A stretch of 64,000 nt of DNA from the NCBI RefSeq assembly GCF_003010935.1, contig NZ_PGGN01000006.1, positions 186,001 to 250,000 of the forward strand, given 5' to 3'. The notes below the pieces were generated by a model, which saw only the letters and a list, made by a program, of their open reading frames with translations, searched no databases and was not told the DNA's origin. Shown one piece after another: positions 26,610 through 35,798 of this stretch. A program made the translations under genes and the position numbers. Numbering within the stretch: the first letter of the stretch is position 1; every line of letters starts with the position of its first letter. The DNA comes from Phyllobacterium endophyticum (lineage in GTDB: Bacteria; Pseudomonadota; Alphaproteobacteria; Rhizobiales; Rhizobiaceae).

Positions 26610-29153
26610 ATGGTTGCTCTTGAAACATACCGCAAGAAACGTGATTTCAAGACAACGTCCGAGCCCCGGGGGCGCAAGGCCAGGAAGACCGGGAACAGTT
26701 TCGTCATACAGAAACACGATGCGACGCGGCTGCATTACGATCTGCGCCTGGAAATGGACGGCGTATTGAAGAGTTGGGCTGTTACGCGCGGCCCGAGCCT
26801 GGTTCCGGGTGAGAAACGGCTCGCGGTTCATGTCGAGGACCATCCACTGGAATATGGCGACTTCGAAGGTACGATTCCCAAGGGGGAATATGGCGGCGGC
26901 ACCGTCATCGTCTGGGATCGCGGGACGTGGATTCCGGTCTTCGATGAGCATCGAGGCTACCAGAAGGGCCATCTCGAATTCGAGCTACATGGCGAAAAGC
27001 TGTCTGGACGCTGGCATCTTGTGCGCATGCAGGGCAAGCCGCGGGAAAAGCGTGAAAACTGGTTGCTGATCAAGGGCGAAGACGAGGCAGCCCGCTCCGA
27101 AAGCGATCCGGATATTCTTGAAGAACGACCAGAGTCGGTGAAGACCGGGCGCCAAATCGCGGATGTCGCCGGCGAACAACCGGGTTGGTCATCCAAGACC
27201 GGCAAGATCAGCAAGAGCAAATCGTCGAGCAAGGCGGCCAAGGGCAAGACATCACCAGCCATGGCAGCGGAACCGGACATCCCAGATCCTTCCGGCTTGA
27301 AGGGCGCCAAAAAAACGGCTCTACCGTCGTTTGTGGAACCGACGCTGGCGACGCTTTCGCCGAAGCCACCGACCGGCGACCGCTGGATTCACGAAATCAA
27401 GTTCGACGGCTACCGCCTGCAGGCGCGCATCGAAGCCGGACGAGTCAAGCTTTTCACCCGCAGCGGCCTCGACTGGACCAAGAAATTCGGCAAGGAGATC
27501 GTCGCCGCCTTTCAGGATCTGCCTGTCGGCACTGCCCTCATAGATGGCGAAGTGGTGGTCGAGACCGCCGGGGGAGCCTCGAACTTTTCGGCGCTCCAAG
27601 CTGCCCTCAGTGACAATCGCACCGACCGCTTCGTCTTCTACACCTTCGACCTTCTCTATCTCGATGGTTTCGATTTGCGTGGTCTGCCCCTGATTGAACG
27701 CAAGGCGCTGCTTGAAAAACTCGTGTCAGGAGCGCCAGGGCTGATCAGGTATAGCGGACACTTCGAAGAGAACGGCCCCCTCATACTCGATCACGCCTGC
27801 CGCCTCAGCCTTGAAGGAATCGTGTCGAAACTGCGAGATGCCCCCTATCGTTCCGGCCGGGTCAAGGACTGGATCAAGTCCAAATGCTCGCAGCGACAGG
27901 AATTCGTCATTGCCGGCTATGTACCTTCGACCACGTCGCGCAAAGCCATCGGTTCGCTCGTCATGGGCGTTTACAATGGCAAGAAACTCGAGCATGTGGG
28001 CCGCGTTGGCACGGGCTATAGCACGTCCGTGGCCGAGGACCTATTTAGCAAGCTGGAACGGATCCGCACTCCGGAGAGCCCTTTTGCCGAACGCCTGAGC
28101 GCGGAGGCGGCAAGGCAGGTGCGCTATGTGAAACCGCAACTCGTTGCCGAGGTGGAATTCCGGACCTGGACTTCGGACAACATTCTCCGCCATGCTGCCT
28201 TCCGAGGCCTGCGCGAAGACAAGGATGCCAGCGAGGTCGTGCGCGAAACGGCGAAGACCAGGGCTCCGGCGACACCCGAGAGGTCAAGCGTGAAACTCAC
28301 CCATCCGGATCGCATATATTGGCCTGGAGAAGGCGTCACCAAGGAAGGGCTGGCCGATTACTATACGGAGGTGTGGAAATACATCGCCCCGTTTGTCGTT
28401 GGGCGTCCACTCGCCTTGCTTAGGGGACCGGAAGGCATTACCGGCCAGACTTTCTTCCAGAAGCACGCCTGGAAGGGCCTCAACTCCAATATCGTGCTGG
28501 TGAAGGACCCAACGGACACCGACGACGAACCACTGATCAGCATCGATGACCTCGACGGATTGATCGGCCTCGTCCAGTCGGCGGTGCTCGAGATTCACCC
28601 CTGGGGCTCGACTGTCGCCAATTGGGAGCGCCCGGACATGATCATCATGGACCTTGACCCGGGAGACGGCGTTGCCTGGGACGAGGTCATCGCGGGCGCT
28701 CTTGAAACCCGCGAGAGGCTGGAACGTGCAGGGTTGAATTCCTTTATCAAGACATCCGGCGGCAAGGGGCTCCATGTCGTAGCGCCAGTCAAGCCAAAGG
28801 CTGCCTGGCCCGAGGTCAAGGCGTTCACCAAGGCTATCGCCGATTCCATGGCCTCCGATAGTCCGGATCGCTATGTCTCGACCATCACCAAGTCGAAACG
28901 CAAAGGCAAGATCCTCATCGATTACCTGCGCAACCAGCGGGGCATGACCGCGGTCGCACCCTATTCGACGCGGGCCCGCCCGGGTGCGGCCGTTTCCATG
29001 CCCCTGGAATGGGACGAACTGACGCCGGGCATTGGGCCTGCTTATTTTACGGTCTTGAACACTCCGACGCGGCTTGCCTCGCTCAAGCGGGATCCATGGG
29101 CGGACTTTAGATCAGCCGCCGCTCCAATAGAAAAATCGAAGAAGAAGCCCTGA
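26610..29153 (+). CDS. ligD: ATP-dependent DNA ligase D (LigD)
   Basis: 847 residues with all three activities of end-joining LigD. The 3'-phosphoesterase domain is at about 30-190 (FVIQKHDATRLHYDLRLEMD and HVEDHPLEYGDFEG). The ATP ligase domain is at about 240-530, with the nucleotide-binding lysine in EIKFDGYRLQAR, then LIDGEVV and SLEGIVSK. The primase-polymerase domain is at about 560-840 (MIIMDLDPGDGVAWDEV; TSGGKGLHVVAPV). A Ser/Lys-rich linker separates the first two. Domain order PE-Lig-Pol is the Agrobacterium/Rhizobium type. It shares an operon with the first Ku. Confidence 0.96.
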   Translation: MVALETYRKKRDFKTTSEPRGRKARKTGNSFVIQKHDATRLHYDLRLEMDGVLKSWAVTRGPSLVPGEKRLAVHVEDHPLEYGDFEGTIPKGEYGGGTVIVWDRGTWIPVFDEHRGYQKGHLEFELHGEKLSGRWHLVRMQGKPREKRENWLLIKGEDEAARSESDPDILEERPESVKTGRQIADVAGEQPGWSSKTGKISKSKSSSKAAKGKTSPAMAAEPDIPDPSGLKGAKKTALPSFVEPTLATLSPKPPTGDRWIHEIKFDGYRLQARIEAGRVKLFTRSGLDWTKKFGKEIVAAFQDLPVGTALIDGEVVVETAGGASNFSALQAALSDNRTDRFVFYTFDLLYLDGFDLRGLPLIERKALLEKLVSGAPGLIRYSGHFEENGPLILDHACRLSLEGIVSKLRDAPYRSGRVKDWIKSKCSQRQEFVIAGYVPSTTSRKAIGSLVMGVYNGKKLEHVGRVGTGYSTSVAEDLFSKLERIRTPESPFAERLSAEAARQVRYVKPQLVAEVEFRTWTSDNILRHAAFRGLREDKDASEVVRETAKTRAPATPERSSVKLTHPDRIYWPGEGVTKEGLADYYTEVWKYIAPFVVGRPLALLRGPEGITGQTFFQKHAWKGLNSNIVLVKDPTDTDDEPLISIDDLDGLIGLVQSAVLEIHPWGSTVANWERPDMIIMDLDPGDGVAWDEVIAGALETRERLERAGLNSFIKTSGGKGLHVVAPVKPKAAWPEVKAFTKAIADSMASDSPDRYVSTITKSKRKGKILIDYLRNQRGMTAVAPYSTRARPGAAVSMPLEWDELTPGIGPAYFTVLNTPTRLASLKRDPWADFRSAAAPIEKSKKKP

Positions 29154-29182
29154 GCAAATCCTGTCTGATCAGGAAGTGTGCG

Positions 29183-29986
29183 CTAGCTTTTCTTCGACTT
29201 GCCCTCGCTGGCGATGCTCTTCTTCAAGGCATCCATGATATTGATCACGTTGGTCGCGGGCTCCGGTTCCGCCTTGGATTTTGCCGGGCGCTTCTTGCCC
29301 TTCTTCTTCGCCGCGATGATCTCCAGTAGACGGTCCTGCACCGGATCATCGACCATCTTGGGGTCCCACGGCTTCATCCGCTCATCGATGAGCTTCTGTA
29401 CCAGGGGCATCAGCTTGCTATCGGTTTTATCCTTCTTGATATCGCCGAAATAAGCTTCATGATCGCGCACCTCGTCGCCATATCTCAACGTCCATAAGAT
29501 GATGCCGCGATCCCGGGGCTCGATCATCACCGCCCGCTCACGCCGGTACATCACCAGCCGCGAAATTCCAACCTGTCCGGTAGCCTCCATTGCATCGCGA
29601 ATAACCGAGAACGCCTCCTCACCCACCGGATCGTCAGGAGTGAGATAATGCGGCTTGTCGTACCAGATCCAATCGATACTGTCGCGCGGCACAAACATCT
29701 CTATGTCGATCGTGCGCGTGCTTTCGAGCCCGACAGCATCGATCTCGGCATCCTCGAGCATGACATATTCGTCTTCGCCCCGCTGATATCCCTTTACCTG
29801 CTCGTCATCGTCCACAGCCTTGCCGCTGACTGCATCCACATACTGGCTCACGACGCGGTTTCCGGTTTTCCGGTTAAGCGTGTGAAACTTCACCTTTTCA
29901 TTGTCGGTGGTGGCAGGAACCATCGCCACCGGGCAGGTGACCAGCGAAAGCTTCAGATAGCCTTTCCAGAATGAACGTGGCGCCAT
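29183..29986 (-). CDS. Second Ku protein
   Basis: 267 residues starting MAPRSFWKGYLKLSLVTCPVAM, a paralogue of the Ku at 25758. Shared motifs are KFHTLNRKTGNRV, VKGYQRGEDEYVML and IWYDKPHYLTP. The C-terminus ends in NVINIMDALKKSIASEG, like the VVDLMEALRQS stretch of the first Ku; this stretch is the expected LigD contact. It converges on ligD. Rhizobia often carry several Ku genes with different uses, for instance heterodimers or growth-phase-specific forms. Confidence 0.93.
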   Translation of the reverse strand: MAPRSFWKGYLKLSLVTCPVAMVPATTDNEKVKFHTLNRKTGNRVVSQYVDAVSGKAVDDDEQVKGYQRGEDEYVMLEDAEIDAVGLESTRTIDIEMFVPRDSIDWIWYDKPHYLTPDDPVGEEAFSVIRDAMEATGQVGISRLVMYRRERAVMIEPRDRGIILWTLRYGDEVRDHEAYFGDIKKDKTDSKLMPLVQKLIDERMKPWDPKMVDDPVQDRLLEIIAAKKKGKKRPAKSKAEPEPATNVINIMDALKKSIASEGKSKKS

Positions 29987-30058
29987 GCCTTTCCTTTCCT
30001 CTCCCTATGCCGAACGGGCGGCGTGCGATTGTCACCTTGCGCCTTTTTTAACCTCCAG

Positions 30059-30084
30059 GGAACAGTCCCGCCACAAGCGGCGTT
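30059..30084 (+). promoter_or_regulatory. EcfG-type (general stress) promoter of topoisomerase IB
   Basis: GGAAC at 30059-30063, 17 bases, then CGTT at 30081-30084, matching the alphaproteobacterial sigma-EcfG consensus GGAAC-N16/17-CGTT. The predicted start near 30092 leaves a 20-base leader before the ATG at 30112. Confidence 0.65.
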
Positions 30085-30111
30085 CATCAAGCGCAACAGC
30101 AAGGTGAAAAA

Positions 30112-31149
30112 ATGCAGCCGGATTATGCGTATTATGCAGAGCTACTTGGTATAAAACTGGTCGATCCGGAAACATTCACCCTAAAACGCGAACCACTAAA
30201 AGATGGTTTCCAATATATTTGGACCAATGGCCGTCCCGTCTCGAAAAAACATGTCGAGCGCCTCACGGCCCTCGTCATACCGCCTGCCTGGACCGAGGTC
30301 TTTTGTTGCGATGAGTGCGACGGCCATATCCAGGCTGTTGGCATAGATGCGTTGGGGCGCCGCCAGTACATCTACCACCCGAGATGGGAAGGCGTACGCA
30401 ACAGCATCAAGACGCGCCGTCTTCTGACGTTCGGCAAGGCACTGCCGCATATTCGCAAGCGCATCCTTCGCGACATGAAACGCCCTCCGACGTCGAGCCG
30501 ACCGCTGGCTGCGCTGGCAGTCAAGTTGATCGACCAGAAGGCTTTTCGACCGGGACATGAGAAATACGCGAAAGATGGCGGCCGCGGCGTCGCTTCCCTC
30601 AAGAACAGCGATCTGAAGATCAACGGAAATGTTGCCAATTTCGTTTTCCCCGGCAAGTCGAAAAGAAAGAACGAGATTACTATCAAGGATCGCGCCGCTG
30701 TCAGGCGCTTGAAGACATTGAAGCGGCGCGGACGGTTGTTCCAGTACAAGGATAACGAGCGCTGGCGCAGCCTGCACGCGGGAGACCTCAACAATTATCT
30801 GCGCGAGATTGCCGGCGCAAAGGTCAGCGCCAAGGATTTCAGGACATTTCACGGTTCCGCTCGTGCATTGGAGATCCTGGCACAGGTCGACGCCAAAACC
30901 GAGTCGGCCCGGAAGCGGGCCCTGGCTGCCGCCATGCGGGAGGTCAGCGAGTTTCTTCGCAATACCCCCGCGGTTGCGCGATCAAGCTACGTTCACCCCG
31001 TTGTGACAGAATGCTTCAACGCCGGAGAGCTCGATAGATCACTTCTCCGGGCGCCGCATCGCAAAGGTCTCAGCGGACCCGAGACCGGCCTGATGAGGCT
31101 TCTCGAAAGGTTGCCCGATGTTTTGCCAGGCGTGGGTACGAACCAGTGA
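30112..31149 (+). CDS. DNA topoisomerase IB (poxvirus-like)
   Basis: 345 residues. N-terminal DNA-binding part with FQYIWTNGRPVSKKHVERLTAL, a catalytic core with KINGNVANFVFPGKSKRKNEI and KDFRTFHGS. The active-site tyrosine is 293 in ARSSYVHP, followed by a 52-residue tail. It relaxes supercoils by a 3'-phosphotyrosyl intermediate. This family is often encoded with Ku/LigD and stress genes. It is preceded by an EcfG-type promoter and is divergent from the second Ku. Confidence 0.93.
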   Translation: MQPDYAYYAELLGIKLVDPETFTLKREPLKDGFQYIWTNGRPVSKKHVERLTALVIPPAWTEVFCCDECDGHIQAVGIDALGRRQYIYHPRWEGVRNSIKTRRLLTFGKALPHIRKRILRDMKRPPTSSRPLAALAVKLIDQKAFRPGHEKYAKDGGRGVASLKNSDLKINGNVANFVFPGKSKRKNEITIKDRAAVRRLKTLKRRGRLFQYKDNERWRSLHAGDLNNYLREIAGAKVSAKDFRTFHGSARALEILAQVDAKTESARKRALAAAMREVSEFLRNTPAVARSSYVHPVVTECFNAGELDRSLLRAPHRKGLSGPETGLMRLLERLPDVLPGVGTNQ

Positions 31150-31366
31150 CCGGCGAGCGCGGAAAAACAACATTTGCCCTGCCAGATTTGTCTCCGCACG
31201 CCGCTCTTTTGCAATGCGGTAAGTGGCCGGTGGACAAGGCGAATCCGTTTCGATTTGCAGCGGCATTGAAAATGCGCTTAGCTTTTTTCACATCGCCGCA
31301 AGTGCAACCCAGCGGATTGGCGGCCCGCTTTGAGATGTGTTCTCGCTGAACGGATGGGAGCGTATC

Positions 31367-31666
31367 ATGGCATTCACAGACAGAGACAGGCGTATATTCG
31401 CAACGACCGATTGGGAGACCATGCAGCGTGCCCACAACCGGGCGTCGCAACTGCTGGATCGTTGCCCGAGGACCCACGAGCGTTGCAATGACCTCGCCCG
31501 GATCATCATGGCCATCTTCGAAAGCGGGGTCCGCGACGAGGACGAACTGGCGGCAATGGCTGCCAATCGAGAGCTGAACTACATGGCGGGGCGAGGGATC
31601 TTTCAAAAACCCTTTCCCTTCAAGAAGCCGGCGCATGCAACGCGGGAGTCTCTGACCGAACACTGA
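31367..31666 (+). CDS. Small conserved-looking protein of unknown function
   Basis: 99 residues from the ATG at 31367 with a GGGAG site; the in-frame ATG at 31337 has none. The sequence is helical and charged (IFATTDWETMQRAHNRASQLL, then CPRTHERCNDLARIIMAIFESG), with two cysteines seven apart and no membrane segment. I do not recognise a family. It stands alone, 217 bases after topoisomerase IB, and converges on the GGDEF/EAL gene. Confidence 0.65.
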   Translation: MAFTDRDRRIFATTDWETMQRAHNRASQLLDRCPRTHERCNDLARIIMAIFESGVRDEDELAAMAANRELNYMAGRGIFQKPFPFKKPAHATRESLTEH

Positions 31667-31696
31667 AAAGCACACGGCTGCATTGATATACACTGG

Positions 31697-33457
31697 CTAC
31701 GGCCGGACCGGTTGCCCCTGTTGCTCAGCCACAAGCTGATCGAAAAGCTCCAGGCCCGGAACAGGAAAGGCTATCGCATTGCCCTGCAATGTGTCGCAGC
31801 CCAGGCGCCGCAAAAGCCTGACATGTGCCAGTGTCTCCACACCCTCGGCGATGACATCTATCCCGAGCGCTCTGGCAATATCGACAATCGACCTGATCAG
31901 ACTTCTTTGTTCGCGTGATGTGGTGATCGGCATGACCAGCCGTTGGTCGATTTTCAGTCGTTGCGGCTTGAGCTTCAGCAGTCCGATAATCGATGCGTGT
32001 CCCGAGCCGAAGTCGTCCACCTCGATATCTATCCCCATCTGCCGCAGCGCCGATATGTTCATCATCACGTCCTCCTCGATATCATCGAGAAAGACCGTTT
32101 CCAGAAGTTCAAAGGAAACCGTACCCGGCTGGATGTTCAGGCCCTTGATCTGTTCCATCAAGGCAGGGTCTGACAGACGCGCCGCGGATGTGTTGACAGC
32201 GATCCGCGGAACGTCGATGCCCCTGCTTTCCCAGGCCTCCCGGTCGCGCAACACGCGTCTGAGAATTGCTGCGTCGAGCTCTGCCAGCAGGCCAAGCGTC
32301 GCCGTCACTTTGAGAAACGCTTCAGGCAGGAGAATTCCCCGCTGGGGATGCTTCCAGCGCGCCAGTGCCTCGATGCCCGCGATACGGCCGGTTCGGGCGT
32401 CCACCTGGATCTGGTAGAATGGCACGAACTCATCCCGCTCGAGGCCGAGTTTGACGTGCTCGGCGATACGACGGTTGCGAGACAGCTCGGTTTTCAGGTT
32501 TGGGGCGAAGAACTCGACCCTGTTACGCCCGAGTTTCTTGGCGCGGTAAAGCGCAATGTCTGATTCAGCCAGAAGGTTTGCGGCGTTTCCATCGTTCATC
32601 CAGGCCACGCCTATCGATGCACCTGCCTGGAGAAGCGAGCCGCCATAGGATACTCCCTGCTTGAGCAGCCTGACGATGTGCTGTGCCACCACGCGAATCT
32701 CTTCCACCGTATCGAAGTCCGGCAGCAGGACCACGAACTCATCGCCGCCCATCCGGGCGACGAAGCCGCTCACCGGAACGACGGAGGCGATCATGAGCGC
32801 AGCGGACTTCAGGACAGCGTCGCCTGCCGCATGACCCGCCGTATCATTGACCTGTTTGAAATAATCGAGATCGACGTGCAGAATCGCCAGGCGGCTTCGA
32901 TCGGGATCATTGGACAATTCCGAGAACCGCCTGTCGAAGTAACGCCTGTTGGGCAGGCCCGTCAGGTAATCATGTTCGGCGGCATATTCGATCTGTGCGG
33001 TACTTGCCTCCAGTGCCACTGCCCTGGCTTCGGCGATCGACTTCTGGTGCGTCAACTCGCGATTGAGCATGACGTCTGCCGTAACATCCCATTCCGCGCC
33101 CACATAGGTTGTCGTTTCGCCATCCTCGTAGTAATGCGCTCGCGACCTGAGATAACGCACGTCGCCGTTTAGCAGAATGATCCTGAACTCGGAGGAATAA
33201 TCGCCTTTGCGCTGGATCGCTTCCTCGAACTCCCTCTCGGCTCTTTCCCGGTCGTCGGGATGGATCGCCTGCACCCAGACGTCGGATGTCACTTTCCGCT
33301 GCGTCTTGCCGGTCGCGTAGAGGCGGTGCATCTGCAGATCCCAAAGCACCTCATTTTTGGCATTGTGTTCCCACACGCCGATCTGCGAGGCGTCGAGAGC
33401 AAGCTCCAGCCGCCGTAGGACGCTTTGAAATTCCCACTCTGATCTCGCAAGTCTCAT
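31697..33457 (-). CDS. PAS-GGDEF-EAL cyclic-di-GMP protein
   Basis: 586 residues from the ATG at 33457 (MRLARSEWEFQSVL); a frame to 33529 adds unconserved sequence. PAS/PAC domain at about 10-130 (ALDASQIGVWEHN). GGDEF domain at about 165-320 with intact RMGGDEFVV. EAL domain at about 335-580 with GIEALARW, EVDDFGSGHAS and AEGVET. The synthesis and hydrolysis motifs all look intact, so it could be bifunctional or act mainly one way. No membrane segment is seen, so it is cytoplasmic. It is divergent from the CSS-EAL gene. Confidence 0.93.
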   Translation of the reverse strand: MRLARSEWEFQSVLRRLELALDASQIGVWEHNAKNEVLWDLQMHRLYATGKTQRKVTSDVWVQAIHPDDRERAEREFEEAIQRKGDYSSEFRIILLNGDVRYLRSRAHYYEDGETTTYVGAEWDVTADVMLNRELTHQKSIAEARAVALEASTAQIEYAAEHDYLTGLPNRRYFDRRFSELSNDPDRSRLAILHVDLDYFKQVNDTAGHAAGDAVLKSAALMIASVVPVSGFVARMGGDEFVVLLPDFDTVEEIRVVAQHIVRLLKQGVSYGGSLLQAGASIGVAWMNDGNAANLLAESDIALYRAKKLGRNRVEFFAPNLKTELSRNRRIAEHVKLGLERDEFVPFYQIQVDARTGRIAGIEALARWKHPQRGILLPEAFLKVTATLGLLAELDAAILRRVLRDREAWESRGIDVPRIAVNTSAARLSDPALMEQIKGLNIQPGTVSFELLETVFLDDIEEDVMMNISALRQMGIDIEVDDFGSGHASIIGLLKLKPQRLKIDQRLVMPITTSREQRSLIRSIVDIARALGIDVIAEGVETLAHVRLLRRLGCDTLQGNAIAFPVPGLELFDQLVAEQQGQPVRP

Positions 33458-33690
33458 ATTATGTCTGTTATTTCCCCGCTCCCCGTAGCCTATTCTGAAT
33501 GAAACTCTCTTAAGAATATATTGTTGCAATGTCGCTGCCCTGCGTGTCGCGGTTGAATAAACTCCTTGGTTTCGGGCCGGAATCCCAAAAAATCAGAGAA
33601 ATATTAACGGTCACGATGCCATTGATATATCGGCGCTGACGTCAGCAACCTGACGTGGGGATTCATGGTGGGAACTTGGTGGATTTGCGA

Positions 33691-35304
33691 ATGTCGCGCT
33701 ATTTTGACCGGCTGTGGTTCCGGGCAATTCTGATTGTCGTTCTGGCTGCTGCCGGTGCCCTGTGCGGGATGTGGATCGGCAGGCTTGTCGTCATCTCCAG
33801 CGACCGGGGCGAGATGCGGATTTTTTCAGAACAGCTTCTGGATCGCGCGGTTCAGGTCTTTACTGAAGCGGACATGATGCTGACCGTCATCAACACGTCC
33901 CCCTATCCGTTCTGTTCCGACAAGGAAATATCCTACCTGCGCGACGTCCTGTTCGGCACCAGGTACCTCAAGGACATGGGAAGAGTGAGGGAGGGCCTTT
34001 TTCACTGTTCCGCCGTCTTCGGTAACGGCAAGACGCCAATGCCGCTTAACAAGCATGACCTTGAAACCCCCGGAGGCAAGCTGGTTTACGCCAACTCGCG
34101 GCTGGCCATATCCAAGTCTACGGCGCCGATAATCGGTATTGGCTACGCCAACGTGGTGCTGGACCCTGCTTCTTTCGAGCCGATGAAGAACGCTGCCTAT
34201 ACGTTCAGCGTCATGTATAATCCGCAAGGCATCGCGTCGACTGTCGGCATGTTCGGCACGTTGGATATAGGCAAGATCGATGACAGGTCGCCCGATGCGG
34301 TCGGCCGGATCGAGGACATCGTCTACCGCAATGCATGCCGGGAGATGGCCTGCGTCTCCGTGAATGCTGAAGTCAGTCAGCTTGAAGCGTCGGCAGAGCC
34401 CATCACCTCGATAATCACGATACTTGGCGCCACCCTTGGCGGCGCTCTGGCGATCATCCTCATCCTGCTACAGCGTAACAATCTGAGCCTCAAAACAAGG
34501 TTGCAACAGGCGATAGGCCACAACAGGCTGACGGTGGAGTACCAACCCATAGTTGACGTTACCAGCGGCCGCCCGGTCGCGGCGGAGGCCCTTGTCCGTT
34601 GGAGGGAAAAGGGCGAATCCATCCCTCCGGACGTGTTCATTCCCGTTGCCGAAAAGGCCGGGCTGATCAATCGCCTCACTCTGTGCGTTATCGACCAGGT
34701 TCTCAAGGACATGGCAGCGGTCCTGAATGCCAATTCCGGCTTTCACATCAGCGTCAATATCTCGGCGGCGGATTTGTTCAACCGTGACTTCAGCGCCGCA
34801 CTCGCGCTTCGTCTCGAGAGTGCAGGCGTTGCCAGCCAGCAGGTCGTGCTTGAGATCACCGAACGCTCCACTGCCAACGCCGCCGGCGCCATAGAGGCCA
34901 TCAAGCGGTTGAGATCCAGCGGGCACCGCATCTTCATCGACGATTTTGGCACCGGATACTCCAGCCTTGCCTATCTCGGCGAACTCAACGTCGATGGAAT
35001 CAAGATCGACCGCTCCTTCACGCAGACGATCGGCACCGGTTCCGTATCCGTGTCCATTGTTCCCCAGATCATAGGCATGGCCCATGTGCATCATCTGGAT
35101 ATAGTCGTCGAAGGCATAGAGACGCCTGCACAGCGCGACTATTTTGCTGCTCTCGTACCCAAGGTAGATGGGCAGGGCTGGCTTTTTGGCCGTCCTGCAA
35201 GTGCGGCTTCAATCCGGGAAATGTTGAACTCGGCTCCCGCGCATCGGTCCCCGCCCCAACGCGCCGACTTGAAATCCCTTCAGCATCGATCGCATGTAAA
35301 GTGA
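33691..35304 (+). CDS. CSS-motif EAL phosphodiesterase, membrane-bound
   Basis: About 537 residues from the ATG at 33691 (MSRYFDRLWF); alternative GTG/TTG starts lie up to 36 bases upstream. Two membrane segments (about 10-32 and 240-262) flank a periplasmic CSS-type domain with cysteines in SPYPFCSDKEI and LFHCSAVFG. The EAL domain follows with AEALVRW, ITERS, IDDFGTGYSS and VEGIET, all catalytic motifs present. Relatives are c-di-GMP hydrolases whose periplasmic cysteines sense redox state. It may head an operon with the next three genes. Confidence 0.9.
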   Translation: MSRYFDRLWFRAILIVVLAAAGALCGMWIGRLVVISSDRGEMRIFSEQLLDRAVQVFTEADMMLTVINTSPYPFCSDKEISYLRDVLFGTRYLKDMGRVREGLFHCSAVFGNGKTPMPLNKHDLETPGGKLVYANSRLAISKSTAPIIGIGYANVVLDPASFEPMKNAAYTFSVMYNPQGIASTVGMFGTLDIGKIDDRSPDAVGRIEDIVYRNACREMACVSVNAEVSQLEASAEPITSIITILGATLGGALAIILILLQRNNLSLKTRLQQAIGHNRLTVEYQPIVDVTSGRPVAAEALVRWREKGESIPPDVFIPVAEKAGLINRLTLCVIDQVLKDMAAVLNANSGFHISVNISAADLFNRDFSAALALRLESAGVASQQVVLEITERSTANAAGAIEAIKRLRSSGHRIFIDDFGTGYSSLAYLGELNVDGIKIDRSFTQTIGTGSVSVSIVPQIIGMAHVHHLDIVVEGIETPAQRDYFAALVPKVDGQGWLFGRPASAASIREMLNSAPAHRSPPQRADLKSLQHRSHVK

Positions 35305-35356
35305 GCCAGGACGCACTCGCCTGAAAAGGCGCCGGTAGAACAGGAAAGGAAACGCA

Positions 35357-35779
35357 GTGGAGGAAGACGCCGCCACCTTCGCCGCACGGCTTAAACATCG
35401 TGCCCACACCTATGGTTTCTTGACATGTTTCCTGTTGGTCGCTTCATCGATCGTCGGCGACGCCGGCGGGCCGCTATTCAGCTGGCTCTGGCCCCTGATG
35501 ATCATTGGTGGTCTCGCAACACTTTTCCTCGCGGTCTATCTCCGGTTCGATGCTGCACTTTTCCGGTACATCGCGTCCCACGAGGACGAGACTGAGGGCT
35601 GCCGCGCCGTAGACGATCTTCTTGCACGCATGCATCTGCGCAAACGGCCGGATCGGACACGTCCTCTGCATGCACGCATGACGCGAACCAATAGCCTCTT
35701 GATGAAACTACACCTTGCTTTCGCGGCTTTTCTTGCTTTATTCGCTGCGATAACAGCCTATGGGTTGTGGACCGGTTAA
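35357..35779 (+). CDS. Small inner-membrane protein, unknown function
   Basis: 140 residues from a GTG with an AGGAAAGGA site. Hydrophobic segments at about 20-35, 43-62 and 115-138, with an Arg/His-rich stretch between (LRKRPDRTRPLHARMTR). No family recognised. Its stop lies 20 bases ahead of the acyltransferase start, so it is probably part of the same lipid operon. Confidence 0.7.
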   Translation: MEEDAATFAARLKHRAHTYGFLTCFLLVASSIVGDAGGPLFSWLWPLMIIGGLATLFLAVYLRFDAALFRYIASHEDETEGCRAVDDLLARMHLRKRPDRTRPLHARMTRTNSLLMKLHLAFAAFLALFAAITAYGLWTG

Positions 35780-35798
35780 AAACAACCGGAGGGGGCAT

